NCBI GenBank assembly: GCA_910586385.1
Contig: CAJUGX010000002.1
Location: forward strand, 62,001 to 126,000
Direction: 5' to 3'
Source: an uncultured Christensenella sp.
GTDB lineage: Bacteria > Bacillota > Clostridia > Christensenellales > UBA1242
Length of the DNA stretch: 64,000 nt
Shown here: in pieces, positions 9,468-17,410 of the stretch
Layout: every line of letters starts with the position of its first letter
Numbering within the stretch: position 1 is the first letter of the stretch
Notes under the pieces: model-generated
The model's database searches: none
What the model was told of the DNA's origin: nothing
The model's input: the letters and a program-made list of their open reading frames with translations, nothing else
Made by a program: the position numbers and the translations under genes

Positions 9468-10674
9468 TGCCATTTTTCTTTTCAAGATATTTCCAGAACA
9501 CAAAATTCAAAATCACAATCACAACACAAATTGGAAGCATCGCAAGGAAGACATAATTGAGAGATATGTACAATGTCATAAGCATTGCAAGAAGCGTTAT
9601 CAAAGTCTTGCCAGCAATGTTGTACACTTTGAGCAAACTGAACATAGATGCTTGCTGTTCTTCTTCAGTGACAGAGAGAGCAACTTTTTCTTTTATGATT
9701 GTAAACGGGTCTCTCACTGCACAAGCAATCATAAGCGCCAAGCCCACCAATACAACGGCAAACACTGTGTTCATCTTTACATTCGCCCCAACACAATAGA
9801 GCGAAATAGCCAAAAGAATCAGCAAAACAAAAGTCGTCATGTATACCTTTGCACTTTTCTTCTTTGCGTAAATTGCATTGAAGACAACAATTGAGAGAAT
9901 TCTTACAATTCTAGACACAACAACCACCCAACTGATTATGACACTTATCCTTGCAACACCTATGTTGGACGCCTGCATAATAAGTTGCATCAACAAGTTT
10001 GTCTTTGTCTGGCAAAATGACAACACTCCAAACCCAACACCCATCACTATTATGAAAAATTGCAAAGCAAAATTCTTCATAAGCGAGAAGTCAAACTTGG
10101 TTTGCTTTTCTGCGATTACTTCTTTCGAATCCCTATAAAGTATAGCCAAAATCAGTCCAACAACAGCACATGAGATTGAAAGGATTTGTGGCAAATATGT
10201 ATAGAAATTAAACAAATATCCAGTCACAAGAGAAATCACGCAAGTCACAACAGCATAGACAAGTTTTGAATAAGATCTCCACTTGACAAACTCTTCGCTC
10301 TTGCCTTGCTCTTTCAAGTTGTTTTTGAGCATGACACTTCGGATTGACATGAAAATGAAGGAAATTTCATACAAAACTGCCGCCCCGCAAAACCCATAAA
10401 TCGTGTTGCAAAATGTATAAAGCAAGATTGACGCCAAAAGTAGCGCCGCTCCTGTCACACATGACCAATAGTTTCCCGCTTTTCGGATAAAGAGGCTGAT
10501 GAGTGGATAAAGTACCAAGCTGAATCCCGCACCAATAAGCGCAATCAAAATGACTTGAAAGGATGACATCCCCTTGACCGTTGTCAAAAACAAACTCGAT
10601 ATAACAATCCAAAACAACAAGTCACTGCTTATACCCTCGGAGAAAACATAAAGCAAATTGCTTCTTCTGTTCAT
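9448..10674 (-). CDS. MFS-type membrane transporter
   Basis: 408 aa, 11-12 hydrophobic segments through the whole length, no signal peptide, charged loops typical of a major facilitator ('KNNLKEQGKSEEF' central loop; 'RDPFTIIKEKVAL' between late helices). Substrate cannot be told. The start is taken as the ATG at 10674, whose A is shared with the TGA stop of hflX (TGATG overlap), so it is translationally coupled to hflX; an in-frame GTG one codon earlier is possible. The stop lies within the bidirectional terminator. Alternative: it could be a polysaccharide or lipid flippase-like 12-TM protein, but the two-halves layout with a central cytosolic loop favours MFS. Confidence 0.7.
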   Translation of the reverse strand: MNRRSNLLYVFSEGISSDLLFWIVISSLFLTTVKGMSSFQVILIALIGAGFSLVLYPLISLFIRKAGNYWSCVTGAALLLASILLYTFCNTIYGFCGAAVLYEISFIFMSIRSVMLKNNLKEQGKSEEFVKWRSYSKLVYAVVTCVISLVTGYLFNFYTYLPQILSISCAVVGLILAILYRDSKEVIAEKQTKFDFSLMKNFALQFFIIVMGVGFGVLSFCQTKTNLLMQLIMQASNIGVARISVIISWVVVVSRIVRILSIVVFNAIYAKKKSAKVYMTTFVLLILLAISLYCVGANVKMNTVFAVVLVGLALMIACAVRDPFTIIKEKVALSVTEEEQQASMFSLLKVYNIAGKTLITLLAMLMTLYISLNYVFLAMLPICVVIVILNFVFWKYLEKKNGNKKTPE

Positions 10675-11759
10675 CACACACCTTCCAGTACTTGAAGAAT
10701 AAAGTTTTTCAATTTCTCGACACCATTCTTGTTTTTGGTTGAGAATAGGATTTGATTTTTTTCAATTTGGATTGGTTTCCCAAGCAAATCACTTTTGTTC
10801 AAAATTACAATGCGATTCTCTGTCGCCCCAATGTCATCCAAAATTTTGTTTGTGATTTCGATGTTTTTCTTAAAGAATGGGTCTGAGGCATCCACAACAT
10901 GAAGCACGAGGTCGGCCGAGCTCACCTCTTCCAGTGTTGCAGAAAAACTCTCCACCAACTCATGTGGCAACTTGCTGATAAATCCAACCGTGTCAGTCAA
11001 AAGACAAAATTGTCCATCTCCCAAGAAAAGCCTTCTGCTTGTGGTGTCAAGTGTTGCAAAGAGTTTGTCATCAGCGTAGATTGATTCTTTTGTGAGCAGG
11101 TTGAAGATAGAACTCTTTCCTGCATTTGTATAACCACCCAAAACAACGCTCTTTATGCCGTTTTTTTCTCTCAGCACACGATTTTGTCGTCTACTGTTTT
11201 TTATCTTTTCAATTTCGTTTTGAAGTGTCAAAATTTCTTTCTCGAGTTTTCTTCGGTCAAGTTCGAGTTTGGTTTCACCAGGTCCACGCATCCCTGCACC
11301 TTTCCCACCGAAACGCCCCGCACTCCCCTTGATGGAAGAAAGTCTTGTAAGCAAATATCTGTCTTGTGCAAGTCTGACCTCAATCTTTCCTTCACTTGAC
11401 TTTGCATTGAGCGCAAAGATGTCTATGATAAGCAAAATTCTGTCCAAAACTTTGATACCCAACTCATCAGACAAATTGCGAAGTTGCGAGCCGGTGAGTT
11501 GATAGTCCACAACAAGACAATCGCACTGATTGTTTCTCACAAACTCTTTCACTTCTTCAAGCTTGCCAGTGCCCATGATTGTCCTTCTGTTGAAAGCGTC
11601 CGTCTTCTGTGAAAAGATTTTCACCACTTCAAGTCCCGCAGAAAAACACAGCCTGCTTATTTCCACAAACTGATATTCTTTTTCTCTTTCATCCTCAATG
11701 GGACAAAAGATGATTGTTTTTTCGATCTCTTGTTCTTGTGTGCTGTGCATTTTACTCAT
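10674..11759 (-). CDS. hflX: ribosome-dissociating GTPase HflX
   Basis: 361 aa. The N-terminal HflX domain (residues about 10-185) includes 'IMGTGKLEEVKEFV' and the conserved glycine-rich 'GGKGAGMRGPGETKLELDRR' linker; a coiled coil follows, then the Obg-like G domain with G1 GGYTNAGKSS (near 205), switch region 'FATLDTTSR', G3 'LTDTVGFI' and G4 'LNKSD'. HflX binds the 50S subunit and splits stalled or hibernating 70S ribosomes during stress. Length is slightly short compared with E. coli (426 aa) but normal for Firmicutes. No Shine-Dalgarno precedes the ATG; instead an extended -10 (TGaTATAAT) ends 6 nt before it, pointing to a leaderless mRNA. It overlaps the downstream MFS gene by 1 nt. 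Confidence 0.95.
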   Translation of the reverse strand: MSKMHSTQEQEIEKTIIFCPIEDEREKEYQFVEISRLCFSAGLEVVKIFSQKTDAFNRRTIMGTGKLEEVKEFVRNNQCDCLVVDYQLTGSQLRNLSDELGIKVLDRILLIIDIFALNAKSSEGKIEVRLAQDRYLLTRLSSIKGSAGRFGGKGAGMRGPGETKLELDRRKLEKEILTLQNEIEKIKNSRRQNRVLREKNGIKSVVLGGYTNAGKSSIFNLLTKESIYADDKLFATLDTTSRRLFLGDGQFCLLTDTVGFISKLPHELVESFSATLEEVSSADLVLHVVDASDPFFKKNIEITNKILDDIGATENRIVILNKSDLLGKPIQIEKNQILFSTKNKNGVEKLKNFILQVLEGV

Positions 11760-11765
11760 ATTTTG

Positions 11766-11771
11766 ATTATA
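11766..11771 (-). promoter_or_regulatory. extended -10 of hflX (leaderless candidate)
   Basis: TATAAT with an upstream TGn (TGATATAAT), separated by exactly 6 nt from the hflX ATG at 11759. No clear -35. The expected start point falls on or next to the A of the ATG. Confidence 0.55.
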
Positions 11772-11800
11772 TCAAACGAAACTCAAAAACACAAACAAAA

Positions 11801-12469
11801 CTATTCACTTTTTGAAAGCACCGAGCCGTCCACCGTTGAGATAACAACAGAGTAAGTCTCATTTTTTGTGTTGACAACAGTAAACACCCAAAACATATCT
11901 TGGAAGTTGTTTGCGCGTTTGTCAAGCACCCTCAGATAGCACTCTGCATTGAGCGCCGAACCTTTTTTCTGCTTTGTGATTTCCTTTGACAACTCTTTTG
12001 ACGCAATTTCTATCGCTTTATCTGCCCCTACACCAAAAGCCTTTGAGACATTTGCAAGTTGAATTTTGTCGCCATTATACTCAACAGAAATCACTTCATC
12101 TCCAACAAACTTCTTTTCCAAATCAATCATATAGGTGCTGTTTATTGGATTAAGTTCCAAAGACAACGTCTGCACATCTTCTCCAACAGAAAATTTGACA
12201 CTGATTACATTTCCAAAAACCTCATTGAAAAAGTTTACAGTCAGAAGTGCAAAATCAACTTTCTTCTCGCTTTTCCCATTCATAAGATAAGCCTCTTCCC
12301 TTTGTCCAGAAGAAAGCGTTGAATAAAACTTGTTGCCCTCCCCAAAGAAATAAACTTCCGTTTTCTCTGACATATTTTCTGCAACATAATCAGACGTCTT
12401 TTTTCCGCATCCAAACGCAAAAATTCCAATGCACCCAAGCAAAATCATCAAAGCTCCAATTTTTTTCAT
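11801..12469 (-). CDS. small lipoprotein with a PepSY-like C terminus
   Basis: 222 aa. The longest frame begins at 12487, but a strong CGGAGG sits between that ATG and a second one at 12469, which starts a proper lipoprotein signal (MKKIGALMILLG...) ending in lipobox FGC at about residue 21. The mature part is soluble and beta-rich. The end ('FWVFTVVNTKNETYSVVIS' then 'DGSVLS') resembles the PepSY fold, a small domain found in peptidase inhibitors and spore YpeB, with an 'ADKAIEIASKEL' helix before it; the match is weak. Probably anchored on the outer face of the membrane. It has its own promoter with a palindrome in the spacer. Function unknown. Confidence 0.72.
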   Translation of the reverse strand: MKKIGALMILLGCIGIFAFGCGKKTSDYVAENMSEKTEVYFFGEGNKFYSTLSSGQREEAYLMNGKSEKKVDFALLTVNFFNEVFGNVISVKFSVGEDVQTLSLELNPINSTYMIDLEKKFVGDEVISVEYNGDKIQLANVSKAFGVGADKAIEIASKELSKEITKQKKGSALNAECYLRVLDKRANNFQDMFWVFTVVNTKNETYSVVISTVDGSVLSKSE

Positions 12470-12487
12470 ACAACCTCCGTTTTTCAT

Positions 12488-12517
12488 ATTCTAAGCGACA
12501 GGCAAGCCTGATTTCAA
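12488..12517 (-). promoter_or_regulatory. promoter of the small lipoprotein with operator-like palindrome
   Basis: -35 TTGAAA (12517-12512) and -10 TAGAAT (12493-12488), spacer 18 nt. The spacer contains the perfect 12-bp palindrome CAGGCAAGCCTG (12499-12510), well placed for a repressor. Confidence 0.5.
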
Positions 12518-12586
12518 ATAGAAACATGTCAAAAGAAGTCCCCATCCCACGAAAAAAGTCGATGCGCATTTGAAGAAATCTCAGCA

Positions 12587-12609
12587 ACAAAAAAAGCCTT
12601 ATGAAGGCT
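12587..12609 (-). terminator. terminator of the MBL hydrolase gene
   Basis: AGCCTT/AAGGCT stem with loop CAT, followed by T6 on the minus strand. The stop codon TAA of the hydrolase gene is part of the hairpin. Confidence 0.75.
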
Positions 12610-13390
12610 CTTTCAATTTGAAGAACGTGGTTGGGTGTCTCAGTGCAACATCAATCTTGAAATGTTTGCCTTCGACAAGTCCGCACTCTGCAAGTTTTGA
12701 TGATATGTAGTTGTAAGCCAATTCTGGCGTGTTTGTCTCTTGACTCAAATGCGAAAGCACAATCTGCTTTGTTCCACTGCGTATCAACCTCTCACAAAAC
12801 TTCGCGCACGCCTCGTTTGACAAGTGCCCCTTCCCTCCGCCGATCCTCATCTTCAAAGACAAAGGATAAGTTGGACAATTTTTAAGCATATTCACATCAT
12901 GGTTTGCTTCCAGATAAACCAGTGTACTCCCCTTGACCACATTGAAAATTGCATCATTGATGTGCCCCACATCCGTAACGATACTTATTTTTTTGTCCCC
13001 CTCAGAGATGGCAAATGCAAAACACTTGACATCATGAGGGACTTCGACAGGACAGATGCAGAGTTCATGCACAAAAAACGCATCAATAAAAGTTTTTCGA
13101 TCTCGCTGTTCAATGGTGATTTTGTCACAAAGTCCACTTTGCCAGACATCGCTGTGGGCATAGACTGGGACATGATATTTCTTGCTGAAAACATTCACCC
13201 CTTTGATATGATCAGAATGCATATGCGAAACGATGATTGCATCAATCGACTCACAGTCAACTCCAATAAGTTTTAATCTTTCTGCCGCCTCTTTGCATGA
13301 AAGACCAAGATCCACCAAAACACGTGAACCCCCACCCTCAATATAAGTAAGATTTCCGTCACTTCCTGACGCCAAATTGATCACTTTCAT
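12599..13390 (-). CDS. walJ: WalJ/YycJ-type metallo-beta-lactamase-fold hydrolase
   Basis: 263 aa, cytoplasmic. 'LASGSDGNLTYI' at the start, metal-binding HMHSDH near residue 56-61 (HxHxDH), 'VPHDV' near 110, 'VTDVGH' near 138, and 'LEANHDVNMLKNCPTYP' plus 'GHLSNEACAKF' are the YycJ/WalJ signature. WalJ in Bacillus belongs to the walRK operon and is thought to be a two-metal exonuclease or phosphodiesterase linked to cell-wall homeostasis; here no walRK genes are nearby. Promoter TTGACT-18-TAAAAT ends 9 nt before the ATG, so the AAAGGA found there is probably promoter, not RBS, sequence. The gene ends in its own terminator. Confidence 0.88.
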   Translation of the reverse strand: MKVINLASGSDGNLTYIEGGGSRVLVDLGLSCKEAAERLKLIGVDCESIDAIIVSHMHSDHIKGVNVFSKKYHVPVYAHSDVWQSGLCDKITIEQRDRKTFIDAFFVHELCICPVEVPHDVKCFAFAISEGDKKISIVTDVGHINDAIFNVVKGSTLVYLEANHDVNMLKNCPTYPLSLKMRIGGGKGHLSNEACAKFCERLIRSGTKQIVLSHLSQETNTPELAYNYISSKLAECGLVEGKHFKIDVALRHPTTFFKLKEPS

Positions 13391-13399
13391 TGTCCTTTC

Positions 13400-13429
13400 A
13401 TTTTACAACATAAAGCGAACATAAGTCAA
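13400..13429 (-). promoter_or_regulatory. promoter of the MBL hydrolase gene
   Basis: -35 TTGACT (13429-13424), spacer 18, -10 TAAAAT (13405-13400); ATG at 13390, implying a leader of about 3 nt. Confidence 0.6.
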
Positions 13430-13462
13430 ATTTAGATGATAAAAGAAAAAGGGAAATTTCTA

Positions 13463-13735
13463 TCATTTTACTTTTTGCTTAAATTTGCTTGGCACCAAAT
13501 TTGACACATCGGCTTTGACTTCTTCAACAAGTGAAAACCTAGGAACAGTTTCTCCTTCGGCATTTGCAACTTTCTGCAAAAAGTTGTCGACAGGTCTTGA
13601 ATAAGTTTTCCCGTCTTGAAGACCTATATACTCCACTCTAGGACAAGCGCCATCTTCTGATGCCTTTGCAACAGTATAGACAAAAGCAGTGCCGCCCTTA
13701 AAGTGTTTATAAACCCCTGTTTTAATTTCTTCCAT
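13463..13735 (-). CDS. DUF1653 domain protein
   Basis: 90 aa, complete. 'GVYKHFKGGTAFVYTVAKASED' near the start, then 'VEYIGLQDGKTYSRPVDNF' and 'FSLVEE' follow the DUF1653 pattern (GxYxHFKG... HSEt... VvYxxLyG... wvRPlxmF). The domain is a small beta-barrel-like fold of unknown function, often found as a single short cytosolic protein. An AGGATG motif 7 nt before the ATG is an acceptable RBS. A TTGACA lies at the proper distance upstream with a weak -10, so it may be transcribed apart from upstream DNA. It lies downstream of uvrA (71 nt gap) on the same strand. Confidence 0.8.
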   Translation of the reverse strand: MEEIKTGVYKHFKGGTAFVYTVAKASEDGACPRVEYIGLQDGKTYSRPVDNFLQKVANAEGETVPRFSLVEEVKADVSNLVPSKFKQKVK

Positions 13736-13806
13736 AGTATCATCCTACAATTTTTAAGCCTATCATATGCCACATACTTGTCAAAAGCAAACGTCGGCTC
13801 TTTCAT

Positions 13807-16623
13807 TTATTCACCCAAAATCTTCTTCAAAAATCTTCCAGTGTGACTTTGCTTGCATTTGACAATTTCTTCTGGCGTCCCTGATACAACAATCGTTCCA
13901 CCTTCATCTCCACCTTCTGGGCCAATGTCAATGATGTAATCAGCACATTTGATGACATCAAGATTGTGTTCTATGACAACAACAGAATTTCCACTTCCAA
14001 TCAACCTTTGCAAAATTGCAACGAGTTTTTTTACATCATACATATGAAGCCCAGTTGTCGGCTCATCCAAAATATACATCGTTCTGCCAGTTTCCCTTCT
14101 CGAAAGTTCTGAAGCAAGTTTAACTCTCTGTGCCTCACCTCCTGAGAGCGTTGTTGCAGGCTGTCCCAGTTTGATGTAAGAAAGTCCAACATCATAGAGT
14201 GCCTGGATCTTGTTTTTGATTGAAGGAATGTTTTCAAAGAATGAAAGCGCCTCTTCAACGGTCATCTCAAGCACATCACTGATCGTTTTTCCCTTGTATT
14301 TAACTTCAAGAGTCTCCCTGTTGTAACGCTTTCCATGGCAAACTTCACAAGGCACTGTGATGTCTGGCAAGAAATACATCTCGATTTCTTTTACCCCCGC
14401 ACCTTCGCATGCCTCACACCTTCCACCTTTGATGTTGAAACTGAATCTTCCCGCACCAAATCCTCTTGCTTTTGCATCTGGTGTCGCAGCAAAAAGTTCT
14501 CTTATTGCAGTAAACACTCCTGTGTATGTCGCAGGATTGCTTCTTGGAGTTCTTCCAATAGGTGCTTGATCAATGTTTATGACCTTATCCAAAATCTCAG
14601 CGTTTTTAATTTCTTTGAAATCACCAAGTTCCAATTTGCTGTTGTTCAAAAGATTTGAAAGGTACGGAAACAAGATTCCATTGACAAGGCTCGATTTTCC
14701 ACTTCCGGACACACCAGTGACAACAGTAAACACCCCTGTTGGGATTTTCACGTCAATGTTTTTCAAATTGTTTTCTTTTGCACCGACGATGGTCAAAACA
14801 TCTTTTGGGATTCTTCTTTCTTTTGGAATTTCAATCTTATCCTCCCCACGCAAAAATTGAGCAGTGATTGATTTTTTCGATTTCATAACATCTTCAACGG
14901 TTCCAGCGGCAACGATTTCCCCGCCATGAACTCCGGCATAAGGTCCAACGTCCACCAAAAAGTCCGCTGCACGAATTGTGTCCTCATCATGTTCAACAAC
15001 AATCAAAGTGTTTCCAAGACTTTTGAGTTTTTGCAAAGTCGCCAAAAGTTTCTCATTATCTCTTTGGTGCAACCCGATTGAAGGTTCATCCAAAATATAA
15101 AGCACACCAACAAGCCCACTTCCAATCTGTGTGGCAAGACGGATTCTCTGAGCCTCACCACCAGAAAGTGTCTCAGCTGAACGATTGAGAGTGAGATAAC
15201 CCAATCCCACATCTTGCAAAAAGTTCAGTCTCGCCAAAATCTCTTTAAGGATTGGTTCTGCAATTTGCGTCTTCACTTTCGAGAGCGGAAGTTTCTCAAA
15301 AACAGGAATGAGATTTCTCACACAGATTCCGCAATAATCGTCAATATCCTTCCTGTCGATTTTGACAGAAAGAGCCGCCTCATTCAGCCTCTTTCCTCCA
15401 CAGACACGACATCTTTGTTCTCTCATAAATCTTCCGATTTCAAACTTGATATACTCGCTTGAAGTCTCTTTGTATCTTCTTCTAAGATTGTTGATTATCC
15501 CTTCAAAAACAACAGACATTGAGCGTTTCCCGTGTTCGTTTTCAACTTCGACATCAATTTTATCTGTGCCAGAACCATAAAGCAAAATCTTGACTTTGTC
15601 CTTTGGGAGTCTCTTCACCGGCACATTCAAATCGATGTCATATTGTTTGGAAAGTGCCACAAAGTATGCCCTTGCCATTGAGCCATCTTCCATTCGCCAA
15701 CCCGTCAGATTGAAAGCCCCTTCACTGATTGAAAGGTCATTGTTTTTAAGCACTGCTCCTTCATCAATGTCAAGGGTATAGCCAAGCCCAGTGCAATGAG
15801 GGCAAGCACCATATGGAGCATTGAAAGAGAAAAGTCTTGGAGAGATTTCTTCCAATGTCCACCCACATTCTGGGCAAGCGTAATTTGTTGAATACAGTTC
15901 TCGGTTTTCCTCAGTCGAAACAATCACAAGTCCATCTGCAAGTTTCAATGCAGTCTCCAAACTTTCAGTAAGTCTTGTATCTTTGCCTTCTTTCAAAACA
16001 ATTCTGTCAATGACAACGTTGATGTCGTGCTTGATGTTTTTGTCAAGAACAATCGTCTCATCCAAAGTGAAAATGTTTCCATCAACTTCAACTCTGACAA
16101 AACCGCTTTTCTTGAGGCTTTCAAAGAGTTTCTCATGCCTTCCCTTTTGCCCTCTCACGACTGGAGCAAGCACTGTCAGTTTTGCTCCTTCGCCAAGTTC
16201 TTTAATCATGTCAACAATTTGGTCAATAGTTTGTTGCTTGACTTCTCTGTGGCAGTTTGGACAAAAAGGAGTCCCCACTCTTGCAAACAGAAGTCTCAGA
16301 TAATCATAAATCTCAGTCACAGTCCCAACTGTCGAACGAGGGTTTCTGTTTGTGGTTTTCTGGTCAATGGAAATCGCTGGAGAAAGCCCTTCAATCACTT
16401 CAACATCTGGTTTTTGCGTTTGCCCCAAAAACTGCCTTGCATAAGATGACAGACTTTCAATATAACGTCTTTGCCCTTCCGCAAAAATTGTGCCGAAAGC
16501 AAGAGAAGACTTTCCTGATCCACTCACCCCAGTAAAAACAACAAGTTTGTCTCTTGGGATTTCAAGACTGACATTTTTGAGATTGTTTTCTTTTGCACCT
16601 TTGATAATAATCGAATTTTTCAC
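13807..16623 (-). CDS. uvrA: excinuclease ABC subunit A
   Basis: 938 aa from GTG 16623. The frame continues upstream to an ATG at 16644, but GAGGAG lies 6 nt before the GTG and UvrA proteins begin right at 'IIIKGAKENNLKN', so the GTG is the better start. Two ABC modules: Walker A GVSGSGKSS near residue 28 and again near 627, each with LSGGEAQR signature and DEPS/DEPT Walker B; zinc modules CPNC and CPECG/CPHC in the first half and CEAC/CEVC in the second. UvrA dimers scan DNA for bulky lesions and load UvrB in nucleotide excision repair. An extended -10 (TGATAAAAT) lies upstream. uvrB is on the same strand, one gene upstream. Confidence 0.97.
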   Translation of the reverse strand: MKNSIIIKGAKENNLKNVSLEIPRDKLVVFTGVSGSGKSSLAFGTIFAEGQRRYIESLSSYARQFLGQTQKPDVEVIEGLSPAISIDQKTTNRNPRSTVGTVTEIYDYLRLLFARVGTPFCPNCHREVKQQTIDQIVDMIKELGEGAKLTVLAPVVRGQKGRHEKLFESLKKSGFVRVEVDGNIFTLDETIVLDKNIKHDINVVIDRIVLKEGKDTRLTESLETALKLADGLVIVSTEENRELYSTNYACPECGWTLEEISPRLFSFNAPYGACPHCTGLGYTLDIDEGAVLKNNDLSISEGAFNLTGWRMEDGSMARAYFVALSKQYDIDLNVPVKRLPKDKVKILLYGSGTDKIDVEVENEHGKRSMSVVFEGIINNLRRRYKETSSEYIKFEIGRFMREQRCRVCGGKRLNEAALSVKIDRKDIDDYCGICVRNLIPVFEKLPLSKVKTQIAEPILKEILARLNFLQDVGLGYLTLNRSAETLSGGEAQRIRLATQIGSGLVGVLYILDEPSIGLHQRDNEKLLATLQKLKSLGNTLIVVEHDEDTIRAADFLVDVGPYAGVHGGEIVAAGTVEDVMKSKKSITAQFLRGEDKIEIPKERRIPKDVLTIVGAKENNLKNIDVKIPTGVFTVVTGVSGSGKSSLVNGILFPYLSNLLNNSKLELGDFKEIKNAEILDKVINIDQAPIGRTPRSNPATYTGVFTAIRELFAATPDAKARGFGAGRFSFNIKGGRCEACEGAGVKEIEMYFLPDITVPCEVCHGKRYNRETLEVKYKGKTISDVLEMTVEEALSFFENIPSIKNKIQALYDVGLSYIKLGQPATTLSGGEAQRVKLASELSRRETGRTMYILDEPTTGLHMYDVKKLVAILQRLIGSGNSVVVIEHNLDVIKCADYIIDIGPEGGDEGGTIVVSGTPEEIVKCKQSHTGRFLKKILGE

Positions 16624-16684
16624 AAGTTTCTCCTCAAATTTCATTTCATATTGATTTTATCACATTTCGCATCAAAAATTACAA

Positions 16685-16713
16685 CAAAAAACCACATCAA
16701 CTGTGGTTTTTTA
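16685..16713 (-). terminator. terminator after the 209-aa gene
   Basis: Stem AAAACCACA/TGTGGTTTT with loop GTTGA on the minus strand, followed by TTTTTTGTTG. It separates the unknown gene from the uvrA promoter; the symmetric ends could also work on the other strand. Confidence 0.8.
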
Positions 16714-16727
16714 AAGATTTTTCAAAA

Positions 16728-17357
16728 CTACTTGCTTGGTGACGAATTGCCTTGTTTGCCATCCGTATTCTTCCCGCTTGAAGAAGATTCTTTTTCATTT
16801 ATTCTGCAATTCTCAGCACGAGCAACACTTGCGATTTGGTCTGGGGTAAACTCCACACCCTTAAATTTCACATTTTGAGAAGCGATATCTGGTGGCAAAC
16901 TTCCGCTCTTGTCTTTATAAATAGTAATCTTAACTGGGCAAGTTTCAGAATACGGGTTTCTTATAAAGTTTCCAAGCCCTTCAGCCTCCTCAGCGGTAAA
17001 CACTGCACCAGTGTTGAGAAAATCTGAAAGTTCTTCACTTGAAAGGGTCTGTGAAATTGCATTCAAACATTCTTGCAACTTTGGTCCACGGTACACATAT
17101 CGATATCCAACTGTCGAATGCTCAAAAACGAAAGATTTCACTCTCTTGAATTTTCCCGCTCTAATAAGCACAGCTTCCCTCGAAGCACCCATCTCATTGA
17201 TGTTCACTGGCTCAACAAAACAAAGTCCACCTTGTCTAAATTTTGCCCCAACAGGTTTGCCTTTTACGACCAATTTGAAATATTTTGCCAAAACCAAAGC
17301 CTTTATGTCAGCATTAACTTTTCTAACTTTATTCTCTTTCAATTCAACTTTCTTCAT
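16728..17357 (-). CDS. unknown 209-aa cytosolic protein between uvrB and uvrA
   Basis: Not recognised. Residues 1-165 are mixed alpha/beta without signal peptide or membrane segment; a Lys-rich start ('MKKVELKENKVRKVNADIK'), a repeated 'FKRVKSFVFEHSTVGYRYVYRG' basic-aromatic stretch, and a short low-complexity tail rich in Ser, Gly, Lys, Asn and Pro ('SSSSGKNTDGKQGNSSPSK'). RBS AAGAGGTG lies 5 nt before the ATG. It has a near-consensus promoter of its own directly after the uvrB stop and a terminator after its end, so although it lies between uvrB and uvrA it is probably an independent transcript, and a repair role is not supported by anything but position. Confidence 0.7.
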   Translation of the reverse strand: MKKVELKENKVRKVNADIKALVLAKYFKLVVKGKPVGAKFRQGGLCFVEPVNINEMGASREAVLIRAGKFKRVKSFVFEHSTVGYRYVYRGPKLQECLNAISQTLSSEELSDFLNTGAVFTAEEAEGLGNFIRNPYSETCPVKITIYKDKSGSLPPDIASQNVKFKGVEFTPDQIASVARAENCRINEKESSSSGKNTDGKQGNSSPSK

Positions 17358-17377
17358 TTTTCACCTCTTGTGCTGAT

Positions 17378-17406
17378 ATTTTACCAGACGTTCGGTGCCT
17401 TGTCAA
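17378..17406 (-). promoter_or_regulatory. promoter of the 209-aa gene
   Basis: TTGACA (17406-17401), spacer 17, extended -10 TGGTAAAAT (hexamer 17383-17378); AAGAGGTG and ATG follow with a normal leader. Confidence 0.8.
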
Positions 17407-17410
17407 GACC

